Assembly (NCBI GenBank): GCA_902619165.1
Contig: CACNDI010000004.1
Coordinates: 1-64,000, forward strand
DNA: 64,000 nucleotides
From: an uncultured Alphaproteobacteria bacterium
GTDB taxonomy: Bacteria; Pseudomonadota; Alphaproteobacteria; Rhodobacterales; Rhodobacteraceae
Reading direction: 5' to 3'
Part shown: piece after piece, positions 1 through 8,703 of the stretch
How positions within the stretch are numbered: position 1 is the first letter of the stretch
How the letters are laid out: the number at the start of each line of letters is the position of its first letter
The notes under the pieces: generated by a model
Told to the model about the DNA's origin: nothing
What the model saw: the letters and a program-made list of their open reading frames with translations, nothing else
The model's database searches: none
Program-made: the position numbers and the translations under genes

Positions 1-1
1 T

Positions 2-61
2 ATGCCAATTGCTGAAGTAATATATTACATTCAAGAGATTTTGGCACCAGAATTAAGTTGA
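2..61 (+). CDS. C-terminal end of an unidentified gene cut by the window edge
   Basis: An open frame runs from the left edge to a TGA at 59-61 and encodes about 19 residues ending in ILAPELS. It converges on the next gene 14 bases away, as the tail of a real gene would. Too little is present to name a family. It could also be a chance frame. Confidence 0.3.
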   Translation: MPIAEVIYYIQEILAPELS

Positions 62-75
62 ATATTTTTTAGTGA

Positions 76-1017
76 TCAGAGGGATAAATCTTTACCCAGA
101 TCGGCGGCATCAGCCTTATAGTTGGCATAGGATTCCTTGAGCGTTGCTGAATTTAAAATCACTTCTGCCTTCACTTTTTTAGAATTAGCACATAAAACTC
201 TTATAAGAACCCAATTAGACTCTGTTCTGCGGCTTTCACTGAGGGCAATAATTTCTCTTTCGAGTAGATAGTCTTTCCCTATCATCAAAGGTCCATCTAT
301 CATTTTGATTTGTTGACTTGCAAACAACCCAATTGCAGGGCCTCTACTTATAAAGCCAGAAAGATAATTTGTGTAATTTGTCAAGACGCTAATCATTTCC
401 AGAGGAATGATGGGCCCTCCCCATGGAGTTTCACTCTTGTAGAATTCATGGGTTTCCGTAATCTTCTCCAACTTTTGTTTGTTTGAAAAAGGATACATAT
501 CACCCATATTCTGATCCATATCCATTCGCACACTCTCAGGATTACCAGTTCCCTTCTGCCCCACTTTTAAATCTCTTAAAATGACCAACTGAGATGGAGG
601 TCGGAGCTTGGCCAATCTTTTATCTACTTCAGTCTCACCATAATCTGGACCTAAAGATGCTGTCCCAGTCAAAACCGAAGTACCGTCCCGCTTCTGTGCG
701 GAGATCCTTGCAATGCCCGAGCAGTTGGGAGCTTTCTCTATCATCGCCTGGACTTCTTCTCCTTCCACTACCATATTTTGATAGTGGACACTGATACAGC
801 CTTTTGTAAACCAGTCATTGCCAAAAACTTTGTGAAGCAAAGGCACAAATTGGCTAAAGTGCGTGGGCCCTTCAATCGGGGCACCGGAGAATCCAAGGTC
901 TTCAGCCATCTTTTTGTCGTGTATAGACAAATGACCGTCATATTCCTGGTCAGCTAGCATTTGCCGAGGTTTTCTAAACTCACTTATCAGTAAATCTTCA
1001 CGCATCTTCTTTCCCAA
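76..1017 (-). CDS. MaoC-like / hot-dog-fold dehydratase-family protein
   Basis: A 313-residue protein. The N-terminal part (about residues 25-60, with GFSGAPIEGPTHFSQF) resembles the substrate-entry segment of MaoC-type hydratases and acyl dehydratases, and the length fits two hot-dog units in tandem. Such proteins act on acyl-CoA or related thioesters. No substrate can be assigned here. The downstream minus-strand boundary is the convergent fragment at the window edge; upstream lies a sugar methyltransferase gene 20 bases away on the same strand, so the two could be cotranscribed. The family call rests on recognition of the N-terminal motif and overall length and is moderate. Confidence 0.55.
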   Translation of the reverse strand: MGKKMREDLLISEFRKPRQMLADQEYDGHLSIHDKKMAEDLGFSGAPIEGPTHFSQFVPLLHKVFGNDWFTKGCISVHYQNMVVEGEEVQAMIEKAPNCSGIARISAQKRDGTSVLTGTASLGPDYGETEVDKRLAKLRPPSQLVILRDLKVGQKGTGNPESVRMDMDQNMGDMYPFSNKQKLEKITETHEFYKSETPWGGPIIPLEMISVLTNYTNYLSGFISRGPAIGLFASQQIKMIDGPLMIGKDYLLEREIIALSESRRTESNWVLIRVLCANSKKVKAEVILNSATLKESYANYKADAADLGKDLSL

Positions 1018-1037
1018 TAATTTCTTGCTTTAAGTTA

Positions 1038-2045
1038 TTATGAAGTTTTATAGTAAAACAAACTTTTAAAGAAATTAACATCATATGGTTTAAGTCTCAT
1101 CAATTCTTTTCTTAGTTTATAATTCTTATAATTAACTCGCCTTAATAAGGCCTCATGTATAAGTGGCTGAGAAAAACTTTTTCTTGATATCTCAAAAGAC
1201 CATTTTTCGTCAAATGGAAAGTTTTTGAACTTTATAGCATCACCAGATGTTTTCTTTAAGTACCGATTCACGCAATACAACACCCCATTCCTATTTATTG
1301 CTCGATGTATATTTGAAAAATAAAAGTTTACGGTTTCAATATTCATCTCCATGAAGGACCTCGTATTAATAAAAACATCTATGAAGTTACTTTGTATTTT
1401 TTCAATTAGATATCCTGGTAATATGATGAAATCATACTCTACAAGATCAATTTTCTTTATTTGAAGATCATCAACAGACTTTATGTTTTTTATTTTTATA
1501 AGAGCGTCTAGGTTGAGAATTTTCGCACTTGGGTTCAATTTTCTTAGATAATAATTGGAAATGTAGTTTTGTTCTGGCAGGTCAAATAGCAAACAAACTG
1601 CATTAGGGAAATTTTTTTTTATGCAGTGGGCAAGCGCTCCGTAACCTCCACCTATCTCACATACAAAAAAATGGGCATTTTTGTCTTTTTCAGATAAGAT
1701 TGGAGATAGAGTGTGATAAAAATAAATGATGAATAAATCATGATAGTCATAAGCTTTATCAAAAATTTTAATTGTTTTTGGATTGCCGACAAGTATCTCT
1801 TTATTTTTTTCGATAAACATTTTTCCAGTAATTCTACCCAATTGATTGAGAACTTTTTTTGTTCTTGAGAGTACTGCTTTTTCTAAAGAGTCATTTAACT
1901 TTAAACTCAGTTCATTGCTTCTAAAGCTTTTTATTTTATCTTCATTAAATAAGTCCTTGTAAAAATCGGGAGGATAAATATCCCAATGTTTACTTATTAG
2001 GTGTTTAGGGAATAACTTTTTAGCCAGTTTATAGGAATATTTCAT
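1038..2045 (-). CDS. Putative sugar O-methyltransferase
   Basis: A 335-residue protein with a Rossmann-type SAM-binding segment, CEIGGGYGALAH at about residues 128-139, followed by an acidic strand (LLFDLPEQN at about 153-161). This arrangement matches the family annotated as putative sugar O-methyltransferase, found in surface-polysaccharide loci. It probably methylates a glycan or nucleotide-sugar intermediate in the cytoplasm; the acceptor is unknown. The gene is visibly more AT-rich than the photosynthesis genes and sits next to a long gene-poor stretch and a WaaA-like transferase, which suggests a variable glycan locus that may have been acquired by transfer. Confidence 0.6.
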   Translation of the reverse strand: MKYSYKLAKKLFPKHLISKHWDIYPPDFYKDLFNEDKIKSFRSNELSLKLNDSLEKAVLSRTKKVLNQLGRITGKMFIEKNKEILVGNPKTIKIFDKAYDYHDLFIIYFYHTLSPILSEKDKNAHFFVCEIGGGYGALAHCIKKNFPNAVCLLFDLPEQNYISNYYLRKLNPSAKILNLDALIKIKNIKSVDDLQIKKIDLVEYDFIILPGYLIEKIQSNFIDVFINTRSFMEMNIETVNFYFSNIHRAINRNGVLYCVNRYLKKTSGDAIKFKNFPFDEKWSFEISRKSFSQPLIHEALLRRVNYKNYKLRKELMRLKPYDVNFFKSLFYYKTS

Positions 2046-2663
2046 TTCTTTACAGCACCCTTTCCGCCCAATGTAATATAAAAGCCAATATTCTCCTAAT
2101 CCTATAAAGAAGGTGAGATATTGTTTTCATCGATAATATTGATGGTAAACTTATATCAATATTGAGATCCTTAATTTTTTTATTTACTGGTCATATTGAA
2201 AAAACTGAAAAAGTATCATACTCCGATTATCAAGAATTTCTAATAATTACGATTTCTTTGAAAGCCCCTAGTCGTTTACCGTGTATTGGGGAAATATCTT
2301 TTCTTGTAATTTATTGGAGTAATTGATATTTGTGACCGATACAGCTGGTGGTATTTAAATGTTTTTAGGGGTCTTCTACAGTAATCTTAAGATCTGCTAC
2401 TTATCTTTAAGTTCTCCAGAATCGCAGGACATAGATTTATTAAACTTTTTACATTTGATAGCAAATTTGCTTTTGGAGTTTAATGTGATACTTACATTTT
2501 AAAACTAAAAACGAAATGTCAAATATCAAGATAACATTCAAATATAATAGAAAGTCTGATGTTGATTAGTTGGTGCACAAACCCGATCCAGAGAAAAAGG
2601 ATGAGTTTGTTAAGACGTGGTGGTAATGTAAGTACTTTCTTAAGAGAAGGTTGGTACTAAAAG
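2046..2663. other. Gene-poor, very AT-rich intergenic stretch
   Basis: About 620 bases with no convincing coding frame on either strand. It should hold the divergent promoters of the methyltransferase (minus) and the WaaA-like gene (plus), but I could not settle on a -35/-10 pair. A 19-codon frame at 2601-2660 (ATG to TAA, ending 3 bases before the WaaA-like start) could be a leader peptide or chance. No repeat or insertion-sequence end was recognised. Confidence 0.5.
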
Positions 2664-3962
2664 TTGTTAGCTCTCTACAAGTTCTTGTGTAATTTTAATT
2701 ACCCTATTTGGGTTCTTATTTTGGCTGTAAGAAGGTTAAAAGGAAAAGAAGATAAAGCAAGATTTAGAGAAAAGCTAGGATATTATAAGGAACAGCGGCC
2801 AAAAAAGGATTTAATCTGGATAAACGCTTTAGGTTTAGGTGAGACTCTTTCTTTAACATTATTTTTAGAAGAGTTATCAAAAGTATTTTCGGATCATACT
2901 CTTCTACTTACTAGCTCGACACTTCAATCAAAAATTGCTTTGGAAAATATTCCATTGAGCAAAAATATTATCCACCAGTTTGCGCCCGTTGATAATTATC
3001 ACGCATTGGAGAACTTTTTAGACTATTGGAAACCAGAAATGGCTTTATTTTCTGAATTAGATATTTGGCCTCTAAGAACCAGCAAGTTAAAGGAAAGAAA
3101 AATTCCGCTTCTTCTTATTAATGCGAGAATGAATAAAAAAAAGAAAATTTCAAGAAAGCGTTTAGGGACGCTATTTTCAGAAACACTTAAAGAATTTGAC
3201 CATATTTTTGTACAAGATCAATCATCAAAAAAATATTTTATAGACTTTGGTGTCGCTGAAGACAAGATTACCGTTAATGGACCATTAAAAGTAGCAGGAA
3301 CAATCTTTCCAGATACACGTATCATAGAAGAAAAATTAAAAATCATATTTAAAGGTAAATTGATCTGGGTTGCAGCCTCATTACATGATAGTGAGGAAAA
3401 TGAAATTTTGGAAGCTTATGAGTTAGCAAAGTCCAAACTACCAAACTTAGTTTTAATTATGATACCAAGGTCCATAGAATTGAGCAAATATACAGTAAAA
3501 AAAGCCTCGCGTATTTCGAATTCAATTTTAGAGAGAAGCGATTACTGTGACCTGCCAAAAAAAAATACAGAAATTTTAGTCATAAATAGAGTTGGAGAGC
3601 TAGGGTTGTGGTACAAGTTAGCATTTATTTCGTTTATAGGTAACTCGTTAAATTTTAAGGAAATAAAGGAAGGTAAAAACCCATTTGAGGCATTGCAGGC
3701 GAGTTCTGTAGTTATTCACGGTCCCAAAATGCTTGAGCCCGGTTATGAAAAATTGTCTTCATTAGGCATATCGGATGTTGTCGTTAACAGGTATGAGATT
3801 TTCAGCGCATTGGTAAAATACTCCAGTGCTAACCATAGAGAAAAAAAGATAAAAAGAGGTTTAGATTATATCAAACAAAATAGTGTAGTGGTTCAAAAGC
3901 TGATCAAATATATTTTAGAAATATACAAAAAAAGAAGCTTAAATAAAGCTCTGCAAAAATAA
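2664..3962 (+). CDS. waaA: 3-deoxy-D-manno-octulosonic acid transferase-like protein (WaaA/KdtA family)
   Basis: A 432-residue GT30-type glycosyltransferase. The N-terminus (LALYKFLCNF, then KGKEDKARFREKLG at about 27-40) matches the membrane-proximal start of WaaA. SELDIWPLRTSKLKERKIPLLLINARM (about 129-155) matches the family's ETELWPN...NARLS block, and GKNPFEALQASSVVIHGPKM (about 334-353) matches the HNPLEP..FGP donor-binding block. WaaA adds Kdo from CMP-Kdo to lipid IVA on the inner face of the inner membrane. The start is TTG, chosen because homology begins there and GAAGG lies upstream. The protein is divergent (SEL in place of the catalytic-region TEL), so it might be a second, specialised paralogue rather than the housekeeping enzyme. 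Confidence 0.65.
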   Translation: MLALYKFLCNFNYPIWVLILAVRRLKGKEDKARFREKLGYYKEQRPKKDLIWINALGLGETLSLTLFLEELSKVFSDHTLLLTSSTLQSKIALENIPLSKNIIHQFAPVDNYHALENFLDYWKPEMALFSELDIWPLRTSKLKERKIPLLLINARMNKKKKISRKRLGTLFSETLKEFDHIFVQDQSSKKYFIDFGVAEDKITVNGPLKVAGTIFPDTRIIEEKLKIIFKGKLIWVAASLHDSEENEILEAYELAKSKLPNLVLIMIPRSIELSKYTVKKASRISNSILERSDYCDLPKKNTEILVINRVGELGLWYKLAFISFIGNSLNFKEIKEGKNPFEALQASSVVIHGPKMLEPGYEKLSSLGISDVVVNRYEIFSALVKYSSANHREKKIKRGLDYIKQNSVVVQKLIKYILEIYKKRSLNKALQK

Positions 3963-4067
3963 TACTACAATCTTACTTTGGATTAAACTTAATGGTTAAA
4001 CAAAAATAATTGTAAGATATAAAGTTTACCGGCTGGGTTTTATAATGATCCTCAATACGCACTAATT

Positions 4068-6860
4068 TCAAAAATGCACAGATAATGTATCTAAAGGCTT
4101 TTCTATTGGAGGTTTGAATTTTGTAAGATCAATATCCTTAACAGAGTCCTTATATTCGTCCAATGTCGGTGTTCTTCCCAATATAGCTGAGAGCACTACT
4201 ACTGGAGTTGAGGCAAGAAGTGACTCTCCCTTTTTTTTGGTAGAATCTTCTACCACTCTACCTTTAAAAAGACGCGTGGATGTTGCAAGAACTGTATCGC
4301 CTTTTTCAGCCTTTTCTTGGTTCCCCATGCACAGGTTGCATCCTGGTCTTTCAAGGTACAATAAATTTTCATACTCTACTCTTGGAGTTTGCTTTGGATT
4401 ATTGTCGTCAAATTGGAATCCTGCATATTTCTGTAAAATTTCCCAATCTCCTTCTTCCTTGAGCTCATCTATAATATTGTATGTAGGTGCTGCCACCACT
4501 AAAGGCGCCTTAAAGTTTACTTTACCTGATTTTTTTTCAAGATTACGCAGCATTTGAGCAACAATTTTCATATCCCCTTTATGAACCATACATGAGCCAA
4601 CAAAACCTAGATCAACAGTTTTTTCCGCTCTGTAATAAGATATTGGTCTTATAGTATCGTGGGTATATCTCTTAGAAATATCTACGTTGCTAACATCTGG
4701 GTCTGCAATCATTGGCTCATTGATTTCATTCAAATCCACTACAACCTCTGCAAAATAATTTGCACCTTTGTCTGGCTTTAGAGCTGGTCTCTCTCCAGAT
4801 TTAATCTCTTTTATTCTTGAAGACGCTATATCTACCAATCTTTTTAAAGTTTGCCTTTTATTATCCATTCCTCTTTCAATCATCTTCTTTATTCGTTTTT
4901 TTGATATCTCCAGAGAGTCTATTAAAATATCGTCATTGGAAATGCAAATGGCGGCTTTTGCTTTCATTTCAGCAGTCCAATCAGTGAAGGTAAATGCTTG
5001 GTCGGACATCAAAGTTCCAATATGCACTTCAATAACTCTTCCTTGAAAAACATTTTCGCCAAATTGTTTTAACATTTGCGCTTGTGTAGAATGAACAACA
5101 TCTCTGAAATCAACATGGCTATGCAAGTCTCCCTTAAAAGTGACCTTTACAGATTCGGGAATGGGCATTGTTGCCTCGCCAGTCGCAAGAGCGAGTGCAA
5201 CGGTGCCAGAATCTGCTCCAAACGCGATACCTTTTGACATTCTAGTATGTGAGTCTCCTCCAATAATAATAGCCCAATCGTCTATTGTGAGGTCATTGAG
5301 CACTTTGTGTATTACATCTGTCATCGAGTGATAAATACCTTTTGGGTCTCGAGCAGTTATGAGACCAAAATCATGCATAAATTGCATTAATCTAGGGATA
5401 TTATCTTGAGCCTTTGTATCCCAGACAGAAGCCGTATGACATCCTGACTGATATGCGCCATCAAGTGATGGAGATATAACGGTAGCGGCCATCGCTTCTA
5501 ATTCTTGTGAAGTCATAAGTCCAGTAGTGTCCTGTGAACCTACAATATTTACTTTTACTCGCACATCGGAGCCTGCGACAAGCTTTTTGTCACTTGTAAG
5601 GCCAATAGCGTTTTTATTAAATATTTTTTCAACCGCTGTAAGTCCTTGATCCTCGGAATGGATTTCTCTCGGTGAAGCGAATACCGTTGCAGGATCTTTG
5701 TTCAATATATTAGCTGCAAAATTTTGAAGTTTTTTTCCAAAGACTATAGAATAGGATCCTCCAGCTTTCATAAATTCTACCTTTTGCCTGGTGAATGATG
5801 AGCTTAAATCTACTAATTCCTTAGTTTCTTCTTTATTATATAGCTTCTTTGTTTTGGTGTTAATGATAAGTTCTGTTCCTGTTTCGACAGAATATAATTG
5901 CTCTAAAATAGGCTCACCATCATTATTTAAAATAATATTTCCATCAGAATCTTTCTTTTTAACCCAATTTTTCAAATCTATTCCAATACCCCCTGTCACC
6001 CCAACAGTAGTTAGAAAAATTGGTGATATACCATTTGTTCCAGCTACTATTGGAGCTACGTTTACATAAGGAATGTAAGGACTAGCCTTCTTACCTGTCC
6101 AAAGCGCCACATTATTTACACCAGACATCCTGGATGACCCAACTCCCATTGTGCCTTTTTCAGCAACAAGCATAACACTTTTGTCAGGATGAGCTTTCTT
6201 AAGTTGTGAGATGTCATCCTGAGCCTTTTTAGATATAAAACACTGTCCGTGAAGTTCTCTATCTGAACGAGAATGTGCTTGATTACCAGGTGACAGTAGG
6301 TCAGTAGAAATGTCGCCTTCTGCAGCAACGTAGGTAACCACCTTTATCTTTTCTGGAATTGCACTTAACTTTGTAAAAAACTCCGCTTTAGAGTAACTTT
6401 CTAATATATCTTCAGCTATTTTGTTACCAGCATTATATTTTTCCTCAAGCCTGTTTGTATCTGCTTCATAAAGAAAAACCTGCGTTTTTAGCACGTTAGC
6501 GGCTTGTTCTGCAATTTTAGTATCTTCATGAAAGGCTAGGTCTAAAAGAACCTCTACAGATGGCCCACCTTTCATGTGTGATAGTAAGTCAAAAGCAAGT
6601 TTTTGATCAATCTCTACAACACTATCTTCATTTAGGACAAGTCTCTTTAAAAACTTTGCTTTGACTGAAGCGGCGCTGGTGGTACCGGGCAATACATTGT
6701 ATATGAAATGCTTTACAGCATCATCTCTACCAGAAGACTTTGTCCCCAAAATTATATCTATAATTTCTTCTAATAGGTTTCCTTGATCAATAGGCTTCGG
6801 ACCAAGCCCTAGTTTTGCACGCTCTATTATTTCTTGCAAATAAACTTCATATAATCCCAA
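4068..6860 (-). CDS. acnB: Aconitate hydratase B (citrate to isocitrate; TCA cycle)
   Basis: A 930-residue AcnB-type aconitase, longer than the roughly 865 residues of the E. coli enzyme. The N-terminal region resembles the HEAT-like domain of AcnB (ERAKLGLGPKPID near residue 13). The 4Fe-4S ligands are visible near the C-terminus as GSCMVHKGD and, about 90 residues later, GCNLCMGNQ. It interconverts citrate, cis-aconitate and isocitrate and may also act on 2-methylisocitrate. The start is TTG (6858-6860), supported by a strong purine-rich Shine-Dalgarno (AGGGGG) just upstream and by alignment with the family N-terminus. It stands alone, transcribed convergently with waaA and divergently from the aldolase-family gene. 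Confidence 0.93.
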   Translation of the reverse strand: MGLYEVYLQEIIERAKLGLGPKPIDQGNLLEEIIDIILGTKSSGRDDAVKHFIYNVLPGTTSAASVKAKFLKRLVLNEDSVVEIDQKLAFDLLSHMKGGPSVEVLLDLAFHEDTKIAEQAANVLKTQVFLYEADTNRLEEKYNAGNKIAEDILESYSKAEFFTKLSAIPEKIKVVTYVAAEGDISTDLLSPGNQAHSRSDRELHGQCFISKKAQDDISQLKKAHPDKSVMLVAEKGTMGVGSSRMSGVNNVALWTGKKASPYIPYVNVAPIVAGTNGISPIFLTTVGVTGGIGIDLKNWVKKKDSDGNIILNNDGEPILEQLYSVETGTELIINTKTKKLYNKEETKELVDLSSSFTRQKVEFMKAGGSYSIVFGKKLQNFAANILNKDPATVFASPREIHSEDQGLTAVEKIFNKNAIGLTSDKKLVAGSDVRVKVNIVGSQDTTGLMTSQELEAMAATVISPSLDGAYQSGCHTASVWDTKAQDNIPRLMQFMHDFGLITARDPKGIYHSMTDVIHKVLNDLTIDDWAIIIGGDSHTRMSKGIAFGADSGTVALALATGEATMPIPESVKVTFKGDLHSHVDFRDVVHSTQAQMLKQFGENVFQGRVIEVHIGTLMSDQAFTFTDWTAEMKAKAAICISNDDILIDSLEISKKRIKKMIERGMDNKRQTLKRLVDIASSRIKEIKSGERPALKPDKGANYFAEVVVDLNEINEPMIADPDVSNVDISKRYTHDTIRPISYYRAEKTVDLGFVGSCMVHKGDMKIVAQMLRNLEKKSGKVNFKAPLVVAAPTYNIIDELKEEGDWEILQKYAGFQFDDNNPKQTPRVEYENLLYLERPGCNLCMGNQEKAEKGDTVLATSTRLFKGRVVEDSTKKKGESLLASTPVVVLSAILGRTPTLDEYKDSVKDIDLTKFKPPIEKPLDTLSVHF

Positions 6861-7214
6861 AACTACCCCCTCGCACTATATTTGAAATCTAAATTAAAGC
6901 AGAGCTTCAAGAGACAAATAGTATAATTATTATCACGAATATGCAAGGTCTGGTGGGAAAAAGCATATAAAAAATTGGGCCTTCACATTGGGTTCAAAAA
7001 ACTAAATTTAAATTGGTATAAATTTTACTTAATTAAAAGTCATTGAGTGAACTACCAATTTTTTTCTTTATAAAAAATTGTCATTTTAATTTATTAAAAG
7101 CACAACTGTTGAATATTGAACATCTAGTAAATATGAAGTTCAATGAGAAATTTTTGTATACTTTTTAGTGTTCTATGCGACAATGTAAATTCAATCTGGA
7201 GTAGGAGATAAAAA
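6861..7214. other. Divergent intergenic region between acnB and the aldolase-family gene
   Basis: 354 bases of strongly AT-rich sequence without a coding frame. The acnB Shine-Dalgarno (complement of CCCCCT near 6865-6870) and the GGAGTAGGAG ribosome site of the downstream plus-strand gene (7198-7207) mark its two edges. It must carry both promoters, but no operator or riboswitch was recognised. Confidence 0.5.
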
Positions 7215-7985
7215 ATGAATGAGAACTTACCAACGCTGGTAAAAAATGGGTCTGTAACAATAGAGGAATGGCGCACTCGAGTAGACCTCGCAGCTTGCTA
7301 TAGACTAATGGCACACTTTGGTATGGATGACTTAATTTACAACCATATTTCTGCTAGAGTTCCAGGTCCTGACGAACATTTTCTTCTCAATCCATTTGGA
7401 TTACTTTATGAAGAAATTACCGCTTCAAATCTTGTGAAAGTTGACTTAGATGGAAAAATCATTTCAGAAACAGACGATAAAATAAATCCTGCTGGCTTCG
7501 TTATACATTCTTGTATCCATCGTGAAAGACCAAATATGCATTGTGTAATTCACACACACACGCCTGCTGGTGTTGGAGTGTCTTGTCAAGAAGAAGGGTT
7601 ATTACCTCTTAGCCAAACTGGATTGTTATACAAAGATTTGATAGGATATCATGAGTACGAAGGACTAGCTTTAAACTTAGACGAACAAAAAAGGTTGGTA
7701 AAAGATCTTGGAGACAAAAAACAATTACTTATTTTAAAAAATCATGGATTACTCACGTGTGGTCGCACGATACCTGAAGCATTTATTATGATGTATTATT
7801 TAGAGCAGGCTTGTAAGATACAGATATCTGCACAGGCAGCAAGTAAAGTTAGTTTACCTAAGACTGAAGTACAGGATTTGGTACATCAACAGGCGATGAA
7901 AGGTTTTGGATCTAAGTTAGGTGAGATGGAGTTTGCAGCTCTGAAACGAAGATTATCACGATTAGGATCTGATTATGAATCTTAA
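7215..7985 (+). CDS. Class II aldolase/adducin family protein
   Basis: A 256-residue protein of the FucA/AraD/adducin fold. The zinc-site pattern is present: IHTHTPAG at about residues 112-119 supplies two His ligands and LKNHGLLTCG at about 174-183 supplies the third; YNHISARVPG (about 42-51) is the substrate phosphate region. Members cleave or epimerise sugar phosphates, but many close homologues of this type have no assigned substrate, so none is claimed. A strong ribosome site (GGAGTAGGAG) precedes the ATG. It is monocistronic, and the next gene converges. Confidence 0.8.
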   Translation: MNENLPTLVKNGSVTIEEWRTRVDLAACYRLMAHFGMDDLIYNHISARVPGPDEHFLLNPFGLLYEEITASNLVKVDLDGKIISETDDKINPAGFVIHSCIHRERPNMHCVIHTHTPAGVGVSCQEEGLLPLSQTGLLYKDLIGYHEYEGLALNLDEQKRLVKDLGDKKQLLILKNHGLLTCGRTIPEAFIMMYYLEQACKIQISAQAASKVSLPKTEVQDLVHQQAMKGFGSKLGEMEFAALKRRLSRLGSDYES

Positions 7986-8010
7986 GAAAAGTTTTAAATA
8001 AATATAAATA

Positions 8011-8703
8011 TTATTTGAGAAAGGTTGCAAAATCGTTTAGTGGCACGCGCTCACTCACTAGTGTATTTTCAAGAGCTTTTGCGGCATAACCCATAGACAT
8101 CCCTGATATAATTATTTCGTCATCAGGAATATTCAGCACGTTGTGAACAACAGGTCCGAATTCACACCACGCTTGTTGGGGACACGTTTCTAGACCCTTA
8201 CCTCTAGCGAGTATCATAACATTTTGCATAAACATTCCAACGTCTAGCCAAGATCCATATAAAAGTTCTCTATCCATCCGAAAAAAAAGCCCAACTGGAG
8301 CTCCAAAAAATTCGAAGTTACGTAACATCGCGGCTTTTCTTGCAGGGTAGTCATCTCTTCTTATTCCATAAAGTTCATACAGTGCATAACCAACCGCTCT
8401 TTTTCTAGATATATACGGTTCTTTCAGTTTAGATGGCATATATTCATATTCTAAATTGGCGTTACCTGTCTCCGCAGCTTCTAAAACGGCATTTGTTAAT
8501 TTTTTCTTTGTTTCTCCTGTGACACATGTCACTTTCCACGGTTGAGTATTGGTCCCAGAAGGTGCCCGTGAAGCATCTTGAATTATATCTTTAACAAGTT
8601 CGATACTTACTGGATCAGGTAGAAAATTTCTTTTCGAGGATCTCTCAACAACAATTTTTCTGATTAAATGATCTAAGCCCTTTTGGTCAATAATATTATC
8701 CAT
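8011..8703 (-). CDS. Nitroreductase-family flavoprotein
   Basis: A 230-residue FMN-dependent nitroreductase-fold protein. RSSKRNFLPDPVS near residue 21 and ASRAPSGTNTQPWKV near 45-59 are the FMN-binding N-terminal signature; the C-terminal GMSMGYAA near 202-209 is the usual second FMN loop. It probably reduces nitro or quinone-like compounds with NAD(P)H. It overlaps the acyl-CoA synthetase gene upstream by 8 bases on the same strand, so the two are translationally coupled and may act in one pathway (for example activation and reduction of an aromatic or enoyl acid). The substrate is not known. Confidence 0.82.
   Translation of the reverse strand: MDNIIDQKGLDHLIRKIVVERSSKRNFLPDPVSIELVKDIIQDASRAPSGTNTQPWKVTCVTGETKKKLTNAVLEAAETGNANLEYEYMPSKLKEPYISRKRAVGYALYELYGIRRDDYPARKAAMLRNFEFFGAPVGLFFRMDRELLYGSWLDVGMFMQNVMILARGKGLETCPQQAWCEFGPVVHNVLNIPDDEIIISGMSMGYAAKALENTLVSERVPLNDFATFLK

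Noticed and set aside
2601-2660. 19-codon leader peptide before the WaaA-like gene
   Set aside because: Ends 3 bases before the TTG start, which is suggestive, but there is no attenuator structure or conservation evidence.
4114-4557. 147-residue plus-strand frame opposite acnB
   Set aside because: Antisense of the conserved aconitase C-terminus; no recognisable protein.
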